Positions 54,686-63,347 of a DNA stretch of 64,000 nucleotides are shown piece by piece. How positions within the stretch are numbered: position 1 is the first letter of the stretch; the number at the start of each line of letters is the position of its first letter. The translations under genes were made by a program, and so were the position numbers. The stretch is taken from positions 2,840,042 to 2,904,041 of the forward strand of contig CP003083.1 of the NCBI GenBank assembly GCA_000306725.1, read 5' to 3'. The notes below the pieces were generated by a model. That model was not told where the DNA came from. It searched no databases and saw nothing but the letters and a program-made list of their open reading frames with translations. The stretch is from Methanolobus psychrophilus R15 (lineage in GTDB: Archaea; Halobacteriota; Methanosarcinia; Methanosarcinales; Methanosarcinaceae).

Positions 54686-56716
54686 ATGAATCAAAATCAT
54701 GAACACATGCATGAAGATAAAACAGATAAGCAGGAGCCTGAAAAACAAAAGGAGATAATGAAGCAGGCTCACCACAAAGACCATCATACAAGTATGATGG
54801 AAGATTTCAAAAGAAGATTCATTATCTCTCTGGTCATTACCGTTCCGGTCCTTATTCTATCGCCCCCCATACAGGGCTTCTTCGGCTTTGAATTAACATT
54901 TCCAGGCTTTGAACTTGTGCTGTTTGGACTTTCCTCGCTGATATATTTCTACGGAGGGTTCCCCTTCCTTACAGGATTTATCAGTGAGCTTAAGAACAGA
55001 ACTCCCGGAATGATGACATTGATAGCGGTAGCCATAACTGTGGCTTACATATACAGTTCTGCAGTGGTATTCGGGCTTGAAGGGGAGATGTTCTTCTGGG
55101 AACTGGTCACCCTTATAGATATCATGCTGCTTGGGCATTGGCTTGAGATGCGCTCTGTGATGGGGGCTTCAAGGGCGCTTGAAGAACTGGTAAGGATAAT
55201 GCCTTCTGTGGCCCACCTGATAAAAGATGATGAGATTGTGGACGTGCAGGTTGACGAGCTTGAAGTGGGCGATCGGGTACTTGTCAAGCCCGGAGAAAAA
55301 GTGCCTGTAGATGGCGTTGTTACCAAAGGCGGGACCAGTGTTAATGAAGCCATGCTTACAGGTGAATCCCTGCCGGTTTCAAAAAAAGACGGGGATGAAG
55401 TCATTGGGGGGTCTATAAATGGTGAAGGGTCTATTGATGTAGAGGTCCGCAAGACAGGAAAGGATACATACCTGAATCAGGTCATCGAGCTTGTGAGGAG
55501 TGCACAGGGCAGCAGGTCCAAGACGCAGGACCTGGCAAACCGAGCGGCGCTGGTGCTTACAATAATAGCCCTGAGCGTGGGCATACTGACCCTTTCAGCG
55601 TGGGTATACTTTGGCAGTCCTTTTGTCTTTGCATTGGAGAGGGCAGTGACTGTTATGGTTATTGCCTGCCCTCATGCCCTCGGGCTTGCCATACCCTTAG
55701 TTGTGGCAGTATCCACTTCCCTTGCAGCTAATTCCGGCCTCTTGATAAGAGACCGGCAGGCATTTGAAAGAGCAAAAGACCTGCAAGCCATAATATTTGA
55801 TAAGACCGGAACTCTGACTGAAGGGAAGTTCGGGGTAACCGATATTGTAACACTGGCAGATATCAGCCAGGACGAGATACTGAAACTTACCGCCTCACTT
55901 GAATCAAATTCAGGGCACCCGATTGCTGCGGGAATCGTTAATAGTGCCAAAATAAAAGGGCTTGAGATCAAAGGCCCGGAGAATTTCAATTCCCTTCCTG
56001 GGAAAGGTGTTGAGGGGCTCGTTGGGGGTAGAAGGTTAAAAGTTGTCAGTCCTGGCTATCTCCGCGAGAAAGGAATAAACGTAAATGATGAGAACATAGG
56101 AAGAGTAGAAGGGCAGGGTAAAACAGTTGTATTCCTTCTTGAGGACGACAGACTGCTTGGGGCTCTGGGACTTGCAGATATTGTCAGGGTAGAATCAAAG
56201 GAAGCCATAGACCAACTTAAGTCCATGGGAATAAAGTGCATGATGCTTACAGGAGATAATGAGTTCGTTGCGAGGTGGGTGGCTGAAGAGCTTGGACTTG
56301 ACGAATACTTTGCAGGGGTGTTGCCACATCAGAAAGCTGAGAAAGTAAAGGAAGTGCAGCAGAAATATATTGTCGGGATGGTCGGAGACGGTGTGAACGA
56401 TGCCCCCGCACTTGTACAGGCAGATGTGGGAATAGCTATAGGTGCAGGTACGGATGTAGCTATTGAAAGCGCAGACATCGTACTGGTGAAGAACGACCCT
56501 CGCAATGTTGCGGATATCGCAGTGCTGGCAAGAAAAACGTATTCCAAGATGTTCCAGAACCTGCTATGGGCCACCGGCTATAATGCCTTTGCAATTCCTC
56601 TGGCTGCAGGTGTGCTTTACACTTCCGGCATACTTCTCTCACCTGCAGCCGGAGCTTTCCTGATGAGCATCAGTACGGTTATTGTTGCCATTAATGCAAA
56701 AACACTTCGAATGTAA
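54686..56716 (+). CDS. copB: CopB-type copper-exporting P1B ATPase
   Basis: 676 residues. A His-rich N-terminal tail ('NHEHMHEDK', 'AHHKDHHTS') replaces the CxxC metal-binding domain. Eight TM segments with 'ACPHALGLAIP' in TM6: CPH, not CPC, marks P1B-3 pumps thought to carry Cu2+ or Cu+. 'MLTGESLP' is the actuator motif, 'DKTGTLTEG' the phosphorylated Asp, 'SGHPIA' the nucleotide HP motif and 'GDGVNDAPAL' the hinge. It would export copper from the cytoplasm. No CopY/CopZ-like gene is adjacent. Confidence 0.93.
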   Translation: MNQNHEHMHEDKTDKQEPEKQKEIMKQAHHKDHHTSMMEDFKRRFIISLVITVPVLILSPPIQGFFGFELTFPGFELVLFGLSSLIYFYGGFPFLTGFISELKNRTPGMMTLIAVAITVAYIYSSAVVFGLEGEMFFWELVTLIDIMLLGHWLEMRSVMGASRALEELVRIMPSVAHLIKDDEIVDVQVDELEVGDRVLVKPGEKVPVDGVVTKGGTSVNEAMLTGESLPVSKKDGDEVIGGSINGEGSIDVEVRKTGKDTYLNQVIELVRSAQGSRSKTQDLANRAALVLTIIALSVGILTLSAWVYFGSPFVFALERAVTVMVIACPHALGLAIPLVVAVSTSLAANSGLLIRDRQAFERAKDLQAIIFDKTGTLTEGKFGVTDIVTLADISQDEILKLTASLESNSGHPIAAGIVNSAKIKGLEIKGPENFNSLPGKGVEGLVGGRRLKVVSPGYLREKGINVNDENIGRVEGQGKTVVFLLEDDRLLGALGLADIVRVESKEAIDQLKSMGIKCMMLTGDNEFVARWVAEELGLDEYFAGVLPHQKAEKVKEVQQKYIVGMVGDGVNDAPALVQADVGIAIGAGTDVAIESADIVLVKNDPRNVADIAVLARKTYSKMFQNLLWATGYNAFAIPLAAGVLYTSGILLSPAAGAFLMSISTVIVAINAKTLRM

Positions 56717-56815
56717 AATACTTTAAATGTGAATCAGACATCAAAAGATATATCAGATATTAAAATAGATTAATAATGTAAAAAAGGAGTTTGTTACTCA
56801 GGGGGAATAGAAGAA

Positions 56816-56944
56816 ATGATACAAGCATTATTAACGGGTTGGTTAGCGAAGAAATTGATGCTTCTTCCAAAGTGGCTTTTGATGAGCATTGGCGCTGTTT
56901 TACTTGCGAAGTGGATCCGCGAGCGTAAGAAAGGTACCGATTAA
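56816..56944 (+). CDS. Tiny basic membrane-associated protein (42 residues)
   Basis: Reads 'MIQALLTGWLAKKLMLLPKW' then 'LLMSIGAVLLAKWIRERKKG' and 'TD'. It has one hydrophobic helix with Lys/Arg/Trp belts, like small membrane or amphipathic peptides. ggggg lies about 10 nt before the ATG, and gaaaggtacc…ggtgccctttc forms a hairpin across the stop. About 100 bp after copB, the same strand. Confidence 0.6.
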   Translation: MIQALLTGWLAKKLMLLPKWLLMSIGAVLLAKWIRERKKGTD

Positions 56945-57038
56945 GGTGCCCTTTCTTTCGATTTTATTGTGATGTACGCATGCGTCTGGTGAACTGGCGT
57001 ACAGAGGGATATTACAGTTTTTTACTTATAATGGGCTC

Positions 57039-57206
57039 ACTTCGGAGGAACACGCAGGACACGAGCCATACACTGAAGAAACTATCAGAAGAGCTATAAG
57101 ATCAGGAGTCGATCATGAAGGCCGCCCTCTTGACCCGACTATGCCAAGGTGGGATATGAAGGATGAGGACATGAGCGATCTGATAGACTATCTGAAAGCG
57201 CTATAA
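57039..57206 (+). pseudogene. Cytochrome c, C-terminal fragment
   Basis: The frame reads 'TSEEHAGHEPYTEETIRRAI' then 'RSGVDHEGRPLDPTMPRWDM' and 'KDEDMSDLIDYLKAL'. This is the second half of a small class I cytochrome c, including the distal Met region ('MPRW'). The CxxCH heme motif and any start codon are missing. Truncation is complete; no left boundary element is visible. Confidence 0.7.
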
Positions 57207-57275
57207 ATTGTGAACAATATTTGAATAGCCCATAATATTTATATATCAATATTAAAAACAATAAAAATGTAAAAA

Positions 57276-57293
57276 TTACCTGAAAACAGGTAA
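57276..57293. terminator. Hairpin downstream of the zinc-ribbon gene
   Basis: TTACCTG-aaaa-CAGGTAA is a perfect 7-bp stem with a tetraloop, 45 nt past the end of the minus-strand gene at 57338 and followed in that direction by a T-rich run (tttttacattttt). Confidence 0.5.
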
Positions 57294-57337
57294 CTTTGCT
57301 GGTTCCTACCTGTCAGAGAAACAGGATTTAAAGCAGC

Positions 57338-57466
57338 TTATCTGCCTTTTTCATGTTTCCCTTCTTCTACCATACTTAGCTTGGCACCGCAGGTGTCACA
57401 TTTCCCCTCAGCAGTAATTCGGGGCTGCTTTTCAACATCATGGTTGCATACTCCGCACTTTTCCAT
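57338..57466 (-). CDS. Tiny zinc-ribbon protein (42 residues)
   Basis: Reads 'MEKCGVCNHDVEKQPRITAE' then 'GKCDTCGAKLSMVEEGKHEK' and 'GR'. The two CxxC knuckles (residues 4-7 and 23-26) can bind one metal. A very strong ggaggtgaa precedes the ATG. Similar tiny Cys4 proteins occur near metal-handling genes; copB is 600 bp away on the other strand. Function unknown. Confidence 0.7.
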   Translation of the reverse strand: MEKCGVCNHDVEKQPRITAEGKCDTCGAKLSMVEEGKHEKGR

Positions 57467-57676
57467 ATCTTTCACCTCCCCCCATTAGATAAGGATACAT
57501 TCAAAGTCTATCCTTATCAGGTATAAACCTAATCACTCTAATAGAGTCACATGAACATTGTTCCTGCACAGAAAATGTAAGTATTGCCATTAAAGAGGGT
57601 GCATCAGAACTTATGTGAAAATAAGTACATGAAGGATATTTATCCATGAAGATGGCTTGTGTCCTTTCAGGGATCC

Positions 57677-58678
57677 CTAGTATTTTTCCATGTAATCAAG
57701 GATCTCTTTCATGCTTGCTGTTGCCAATGCCACACAGGTGTCTGCGCCTCCGTAATACATCCTGACATCATCCCCGTCAGCGATCCAGCCACATGGGAAA
57801 ACAACCTCATTTACATCACCAACCCTTTCATAATGCTCATGTGGTCCGAATATCCATTCATCTGTTCTTTTCAGCACTATAGTAGGGTCCTCCAGGTCCA
57901 GCAAAGCAAGTCCGAGCTTGTAACTCATCTTTGATGCAGTATGCCTTACGCCATGATACATTACAAGCCAGCCTTTTTCAGTTCTCAGAGGCTGAGGAGA
58001 GAGACCTATCTTATTTGCATCCCACCAGCCACCTTCACGGGCATACAGGAGAACCTGATGATCTCCCCACTGCTTCATATCTGACGAGAAGGATATCCAC
58101 ATATTGGCTTTGGTCAGACCACCTGCAACAGGCCTGTGGATAAGGGCCCATTTACCTTTAAACTTTACAGGGAACAACGCTGCATCCTTATTCTCAGGCG
58201 GCAGGACTGCACCAATGCGTTCGAACTTTTTGAAATCCCTGGTCCTGGCAAGTGAGGGCAGAGGACCTGAAGAAGAAAATGATGTATAGGCTATATACCA
58301 CTGCTTCTCGTCTTCAATATAAGTTATGCGTGCATCCTCTATACCATATTCTTCCTCGGGATAGTTATCAGGGTCAGCCGTGAAAGTCGGATGGTCATCT
58401 ATCTTCCAGTCATCGTAACCGTTCCTGCTTCTGGCTACTGTAAGGTGTGAGAAACCCCTGTGGTCCTCGACCCTAACCATGAGTAGTGTTTCCCCGTTCA
58501 CCAATACAGCTGCCGGATTGAAAACAGAATTGGCCGGATAGGGCCAGTCTTCTGCTTTAAGTATAGGATTCCCATCATATCTTGTGAAAAGCCTGTGGTT
58601 TCCTGCAGGCTTCCAGAAGATACCGGGCTTTGTTTTGCTGCTTCCGTTGTGTAATGCACATTCTTCTTCCAGTCCCAT
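57677..58678 (-). CDS. GH130-like beta-mannoside phosphorylase/hydrolase
   Basis: 333 residues, five-bladed propeller: 'RYDGNPILKAEDWPYPANSV' and 'FNPAAVLVNGETLLMVRVED' are the first blade with the GH130 'NP' start; 'YGIEDARITYIEDEKQWYIA' contains the E-D-x-R motif; then 'KDAALFPVKFKGKWALIHRP', 'WWDANKIGLSPQPLRTEKGW' and 'YHGV'. Such enzymes cleave or phosphorolyse beta-mannosides. ATG with gggag. A paralog in reverse orientation starts at 63348 and shares a near-identical DNA patch. Probably acts on a surface or storage glycan made by the neighbouring genes. Confidence 0.85.
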   Translation of the reverse strand: MGLEEECALHNGSSKTKPGIFWKPAGNHRLFTRYDGNPILKAEDWPYPANSVFNPAAVLVNGETLLMVRVEDHRGFSHLTVARSRNGYDDWKIDDHPTFTADPDNYPEEEYGIEDARITYIEDEKQWYIAYTSFSSSGPLPSLARTRDFKKFERIGAVLPPENKDAALFPVKFKGKWALIHRPVAGGLTKANMWISFSSDMKQWGDHQVLLYAREGGWWDANKIGLSPQPLRTEKGWLVMYHGVRHTASKMSYKLGLALLDLEDPTIVLKRTDEWIFGPHEHYERVGDVNEVVFPCGWIADGDDVRMYYGGADTCVALATASMKEILDYMEKY

Positions 58679-58767
58679 GCTGATACTCCCGCTATATTAT
58701 CAACGAATACTCAATACTACTTTACTGTTGAGCATAATATAGCAACTTTTTGGGTCTTTATTCTGTA

Positions 58768-60315
58768 TCAAAGATTCCTGAGAGTTCGTGGCACAAAGAA
58801 TCCGATACTACGCCTGACATTTGTGCGTACTTGAGTACGTACCTGTTTAGCTATTGTCCTGTCATCATCATTGATCACACCTGAATACTGGCAGATGGTA
58901 ATGTACACGACTGCGAACACGCCGTAAACCCATAGCAAACCAACTGTAGGGAGTATTAACTTGAATACCATCATGATCGATATGAGTGCTATGCAGATGA
59001 CCGTGAACTTCTTGTAAGCCATTGTGAACGGGTGCATTCCGTGTGTTCTCCATGCTCTCAGGGTCATGAGAAGCTCAATGGTTGCAAATGATGCTGCCGA
59101 TGCTGCAGCTGCCCCTATCATGCCGTATTGGGGTATCATCATGAAATTGAGCACTACATTGATCACAGCACTTGCAGTTGAGCACTTCATGAGGAAACCG
59201 GAGTCACCTACTGCCATTATTGTATGGTAGTTAAACCCGAAGTACGCGTTTGTGATGAAACCAATTGCAAGTATTCTCAATACTGTGGCTCCGGTTGCGT
59301 ATTCAGCTCCGTACAGTCTGGTAAGTATGGCTTCCGGATACACGAACATGAGCGCAAATATGGGGAATGAAAGGACAAAGCACCATTTTGTTACTACCGT
59401 GTAGAGAGAACCAAGGATGTCTTTGCGACCCTCCCCCCAAATCCTGGAAGCTACCGGAATATAAACAAAGCCCATAGAGGTTATTATTATTGTGAGGAAG
59501 CTGACCAGCGGATAAACTGCACTATATATGCCAACGACCTGCGAGGACTTGAAGTATCCCAGCATTATGGTGTCGGTCCAGGTCATAAGGTTGAGCAGAG
59601 TCGCACTTATAAGCAGCGGGAACGAGTACTTTACAAGCTGTTTTGTGGGCTCGCTAAAACGGACCTTGAGCTCTGGCTTAAATGGTGGGTTCTTGATGAA
59701 ATACACCACCATCAGGCCGAATGTGAACACCATTGAGAGGAGATCTGCAAGTACAAATGTGTGCAGGGATACCCCTGTAAGTACTGCTATAGATACAAAG
59801 GCCCACAGGGATACGGGTCTGATTACATCATAGAAGTACATGTTGACGTTGGTACGGTCAAATCCTCTGTATACTGCTATGGCTATGTTCATGAATATCG
59901 TAAGCGGAATTGCAAAGATCATTATCCTTATTATTGCAGAGATATTGTCCTGGGTATCGAACATACCGGCTGCAGCGCGTTCAAATACTATCGGGGAGAT
60001 GAACATAGCCATCACTCCCGCTATAAGGCCCATGAGCAGGCCGGATACGACAATTTCCTGTATTTTGTGGTCTTCGTTCCTTCCCCTGAAGTATGCTATA
60101 TATCTGGGTACACCTTCGTGCAGGCCCAGCGTGGCAATAGCACCTGTGAGGGAAATAACTGTAAGTGCGAGTGAGTAAGTGCCGAAATCTGTCTGGGACA
60201 GGTTCCTTGTCAGCACTCCCTTGATGAGGATGTTCAATAGGAGTCCACTGATCGTACCTGCGAATATAACTCCTGAACCTATTACTATTCTGTTTACGGA
60301 TTCGTTAAGTGACAT
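58768..60315 (-). CDS. Polysaccharide/oligosaccharide flippase (MOP superfamily)
   Basis: 515 residues with about 14 TM helices. The start 'VIFAGTISGLLLNILIKGVL' with 'TRNLSQTDFGTYSLALTVIS' is the RfbX/Wzx-type signature ('G..F....L.R.L....FG.Y'). It flips lipid-linked oligosaccharides across the membrane for surface glycans or N-glycosylation. The C-terminal basic tail (RTQVRTNVRRSIGFF) is cytoplasmic. 90 nt upstream of the GH130-like gene on the same strand, so probably one operon. Confidence 0.88.
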   Translation of the reverse strand: MSLNESVNRIVIGSGVIFAGTISGLLLNILIKGVLTRNLSQTDFGTYSLALTVISLTGAIATLGLHEGVPRYIAYFRGRNEDHKIQEIVVSGLLMGLIAGVMAMFISPIVFERAAAGMFDTQDNISAIIRIMIFAIPLTIFMNIAIAVYRGFDRTNVNMYFYDVIRPVSLWAFVSIAVLTGVSLHTFVLADLLSMVFTFGLMVVYFIKNPPFKPELKVRFSEPTKQLVKYSFPLLISATLLNLMTWTDTIMLGYFKSSQVVGIYSAVYPLVSFLTIIITSMGFVYIPVASRIWGEGRKDILGSLYTVVTKWCFVLSFPIFALMFVYPEAILTRLYGAEYATGATVLRILAIGFITNAYFGFNYHTIMAVGDSGFLMKCSTASAVINVVLNFMMIPQYGMIGAAAASAASFATIELLMTLRAWRTHGMHPFTMAYKKFTVICIALISIMMVFKLILPTVGLLWVYGVFAVVYITICQYSGVINDDDRTIAKQVRTQVRTNVRRSIGFFVPRTLRNL

Positions 60316-61003
60316 CTAGTTACCACCCCTTTGTTGTTAGTAACCAGTCTGTGGATGAGCCATGATCCAGGGGATTGATACAGTCTTTCAATAACCTTTG
60401 GTACTTAGTGGTGGACTTATAGCCACGGCTAGCAAAGACGTTCAGCTGTAATCACTTCTATATGCTCCACGTGGTGGTTTGTTGAGCAATTAGTCGACAA
60501 CATGTACATGATATAAATAGGTTTTTATGGCGCGTCTCTTATAAAATTATAAGTATGTGCTCATATACAATTAATTGTTAATGTAAATACTAAAAAACAT
60601 TCAGGAAAATCTGAGGTATAACCGTGATGCAACTTATATATTTTATTCATAAGTCAATTGAATGCATTCTATTCAGCAGATAACATTACCCCTATAAAAG
60701 TGGTTTTTTCTAAAATATCACCATAATCAGCAAGATTAACTCTCTCAAAAATAAACACGCTTAGAAATTTGTTTGTGAATAAGGTTAAATACGATTTCGC
60801 CCAATATATATTTAGGGTACCTGGCCATCTAAAAACAAAAGCTTGTGGTCGGGTGGGGACGAAAAGACTGATGTTACAATTCAGATAGTATCTTTGAATA
60901 ATGGAATTGTTAGTTGCAACTTCACATACACGATTTTGAGTAGAGTTGACACCTTATTATTTTCAATGGCATATTCAAATTTACTGCAACCGGGGGTAAT
61001 TAG
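60316..61003. promoter_or_regulatory. Divergent promoter region of the glycan cluster
   Basis: 690 bases, AT-rich, no gene seen. It separates the flippase from the glycosyltransferase. TATA-like gatataaatagg (60510-60521) faces the flippase side and atatatttaggg (60804-60815) the other. The leaders would be long. Confidence 0.45.
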
Positions 61004-63322
61004 TTGAAACGAAAATTAAAAGTACTATTTATCGGAACCTATGTTCCGCGAAAGTGTGGGATAGCTACATTCACTTCTGATTTGCTTACTTCCGTATCAC
61101 AGGAAAAGGATCTTGTTGAATGCGAAGTCATAGCTCTCAACGGCATCGGTGAAAACTATGAGTATCCTGATGAAGTCGTTTTTGAGATCAGGAGGGATCA
61201 GCTTGAAGATTACAACCTTGCAGCAGAATATATCAATGGAACAGATATCGATGTGGTGTGTCTTCAGCATGAGTTCGGCCTTTACTGGGGAGATGCCGGC
61301 GATTACATTTTTGAGTTACTCTCAAAAATAGATAAACCAATCATTACAACACTGCATACTGTGATAAAGGACCCGGAGCCTCCATACCGCAGGGCAACAG
61401 AGAAACTGATGCAGTATTCTGATAAAATAATCGTAATGAGCAAAACAGCAAAAAATATACTGCGCGAGGTGTACGATACACCTGCAGACAAGATAGAACT
61501 TGTATATCATGGAATCCCGGACTGCCCTTTTTCAGGCTCAGAGGAACATAAGAAAACGCTCAAATTAGAAGGGTCGCCCCTGATTCTTACCTTTGGCCTT
61601 CTGAACCAGAATAAGGGTATAGAGACCATCCTGGATGCACTGCCTGCGGTGGTTGAAAAGTATCCGGACCTGACTTACCTGATACTGGGGGCCACTCATC
61701 CTGAAGTTAAAAGGAATTTTGGGGAAGTGTATAGAGAGTATCTTATAAACAAAGTTCATGAACTCGGTCTTGAGAAGAATGTTGTTTTCCATGATAAATT
61801 CGTCCAGAAAAGGGAACTGTACAAATATATCCTTGCCAGTGACGTTTACGTATCTCCGTATCTTTCCAAAGAGCAGGTTGTCAGCGGTGCCCTGAGCTAT
61901 GCGATTGGTATGGGTAAGGCAATAGTCTCCACACCTTACTGGTATGCTCAGGAAATGCTGGTGGATGGTCGTGGAATGCTTGTGGGTTTCAAGGATAGCG
62001 ATGGTTTCAGCACTTCATTGCTGCATTTGATAGAAAATCCGCAGGAGTGCAACCAGATGCGCAGGAAAGCCTATGATTTTGGCAGGCAGATGATATGGAA
62101 GAACGTAGGCAAAGAATACGTCAGTTTATTTAAGCAGACACTTGAAAAGAATCCTCAACCTGCTGTTGAGACCATGACTGATTTCTCCATACCTTCCAAC
62201 TTACCCAAAACGAATCTTGAATATCTTATCTCGATGACAGATGATGTCGGCATTTTCCAGCATGCAACCATGGGAGTGCCAAGCCGAAGACACGGTTACA
62301 GTACTGATGATGTAGGGAGGGGACTTGTCGCGCTGACAAAGGCGACATCTGCAGACAATTCACAGGCAGGGGAGATAAAAAGACTTGTTACTGTTTACCT
62401 CAGCTATCTGGACCATGCGCAGACCGAGAGCGGACATTTCCATAATTTCATGAGTTACGACCGGAAATTCCTTGATGATAAAGGCAGTGATGACACATTC
62501 GGGCGTGCATTATACGGGCTGGGGCATGTATGTGCCTCCTCACACCTGCCTCAAAACCTGCGCAACCACGCGCTTGAGATTGTTCGCAGGTCCGGGCCCG
62601 TTATGGAAGATATCCATGCACCCAGGGCAAAAGCTTACACCATGTGCGGTTTGTATGAGATGCTGGATAAGGGAATAGATAAGGCCACATTCCTTCCGGT
62701 GTTTATAAAATATGCTGATTTCCTTGTCAGCTTATACGATAATAACATGCAGGACAAATGGGAATGGTTCGAAACTGAAGTGACCTATGGAAATGCCAAG
62801 ATGTGCGAAGCCCTTATGCTGGCATATAACATTACCGGGAATCCAAGGTACAAGGAAGTAGGGATAAAAGCCCTGGATTTCCTTACGGAAATACAGTGGA
62901 ACGGGGATTTCTTCGATATTATAGGGAATGAAGGCTGGTACAAACAGAAAGGCGATAAGGCGATATTTGGACAACAGCCTATTGATGCCGCTTATCTTAC
63001 GGAGGCTTATGTCACTGCCTATGAGGTTACGCAGGATGAAAAATATCTCCAGCTTGCAAACCGTTCTTTCGAATATTTCCTTGGAAGGAACAGGCTAAAA
63101 GCTATCATGTACGACCACTCCAACGGAGCGGTATGTGACGGACTTGACCTGAAAGGAATGAACCCTAACCAGGGAGCTGAATCGGTCGTGTGCTTCATTA
63201 TGGCTTTAGAGATGCTGGCAAGGTATTCCGACAATATCGCTGTTGATCAACAACATGAAACTGGTAAAGGATTGATGGGAATCTACGAGAAGAGAGAGTT
63301 CTCCTCAAACGGCCTGAGTTAA
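61004..63322 (+). CDS. GT4 glycosyltransferase fused to an all-helical C-terminal domain
   Basis: 772 residues. N-terminal ~385: GT-B fold, 'LFIGTYVPRKCGIATFTSDL', 'VVCLQHEFGLYWGDAG', 'LVYHGIPD', 'ILTFGLLNQNKGIETILDAL' and 'SPYLSKEQVVSGALSYAIG' (donor site with E). It would add a sugar, probably mannose, from a nucleotide-sugar. C-terminal ~400-745: repeated helices with 'RRHGYSTDDVGRGLVAL', 'AKAYTMCGLYEML' and 'TYGNAKMCEALMLAY', an (alpha/alpha)6-barrel style, perhaps glycan-binding or hydrolytic. Start TTG with ggggg. It is followed after 25 nt by the second GH130-like gene, which suggests synthesis and trimming of one beta-mannan-like glycan. Confidence 0.85.
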   Translation: MKRKLKVLFIGTYVPRKCGIATFTSDLLTSVSQEKDLVECEVIALNGIGENYEYPDEVVFEIRRDQLEDYNLAAEYINGTDIDVVCLQHEFGLYWGDAGDYIFELLSKIDKPIITTLHTVIKDPEPPYRRATEKLMQYSDKIIVMSKTAKNILREVYDTPADKIELVYHGIPDCPFSGSEEHKKTLKLEGSPLILTFGLLNQNKGIETILDALPAVVEKYPDLTYLILGATHPEVKRNFGEVYREYLINKVHELGLEKNVVFHDKFVQKRELYKYILASDVYVSPYLSKEQVVSGALSYAIGMGKAIVSTPYWYAQEMLVDGRGMLVGFKDSDGFSTSLLHLIENPQECNQMRRKAYDFGRQMIWKNVGKEYVSLFKQTLEKNPQPAVETMTDFSIPSNLPKTNLEYLISMTDDVGIFQHATMGVPSRRHGYSTDDVGRGLVALTKATSADNSQAGEIKRLVTVYLSYLDHAQTESGHFHNFMSYDRKFLDDKGSDDTFGRALYGLGHVCASSHLPQNLRNHALEIVRRSGPVMEDIHAPRAKAYTMCGLYEMLDKGIDKATFLPVFIKYADFLVSLYDNNMQDKWEWFETEVTYGNAKMCEALMLAYNITGNPRYKEVGIKALDFLTEIQWNGDFFDIIGNEGWYKQKGDKAIFGQQPIDAAYLTEAYVTAYEVTQDEKYLQLANRSFEYFLGRNRLKAIMYDHSNGAVCDGLDLKGMNPNQGAESVVCFIMALEMLARYSDNIAVDQQHETGKGLMGIYEKREFSSNGLS

Positions 63323-63347
63323 GTGAAGTCTGTAAGGGGGAGTTATT

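Noticed and set aside
59761-60178. Plus-strand frames of 137 and 112 codons opposite the flippase
   Set aside because: Antisense shadows of a TM-rich gene; no start signals and no recognisable motif.
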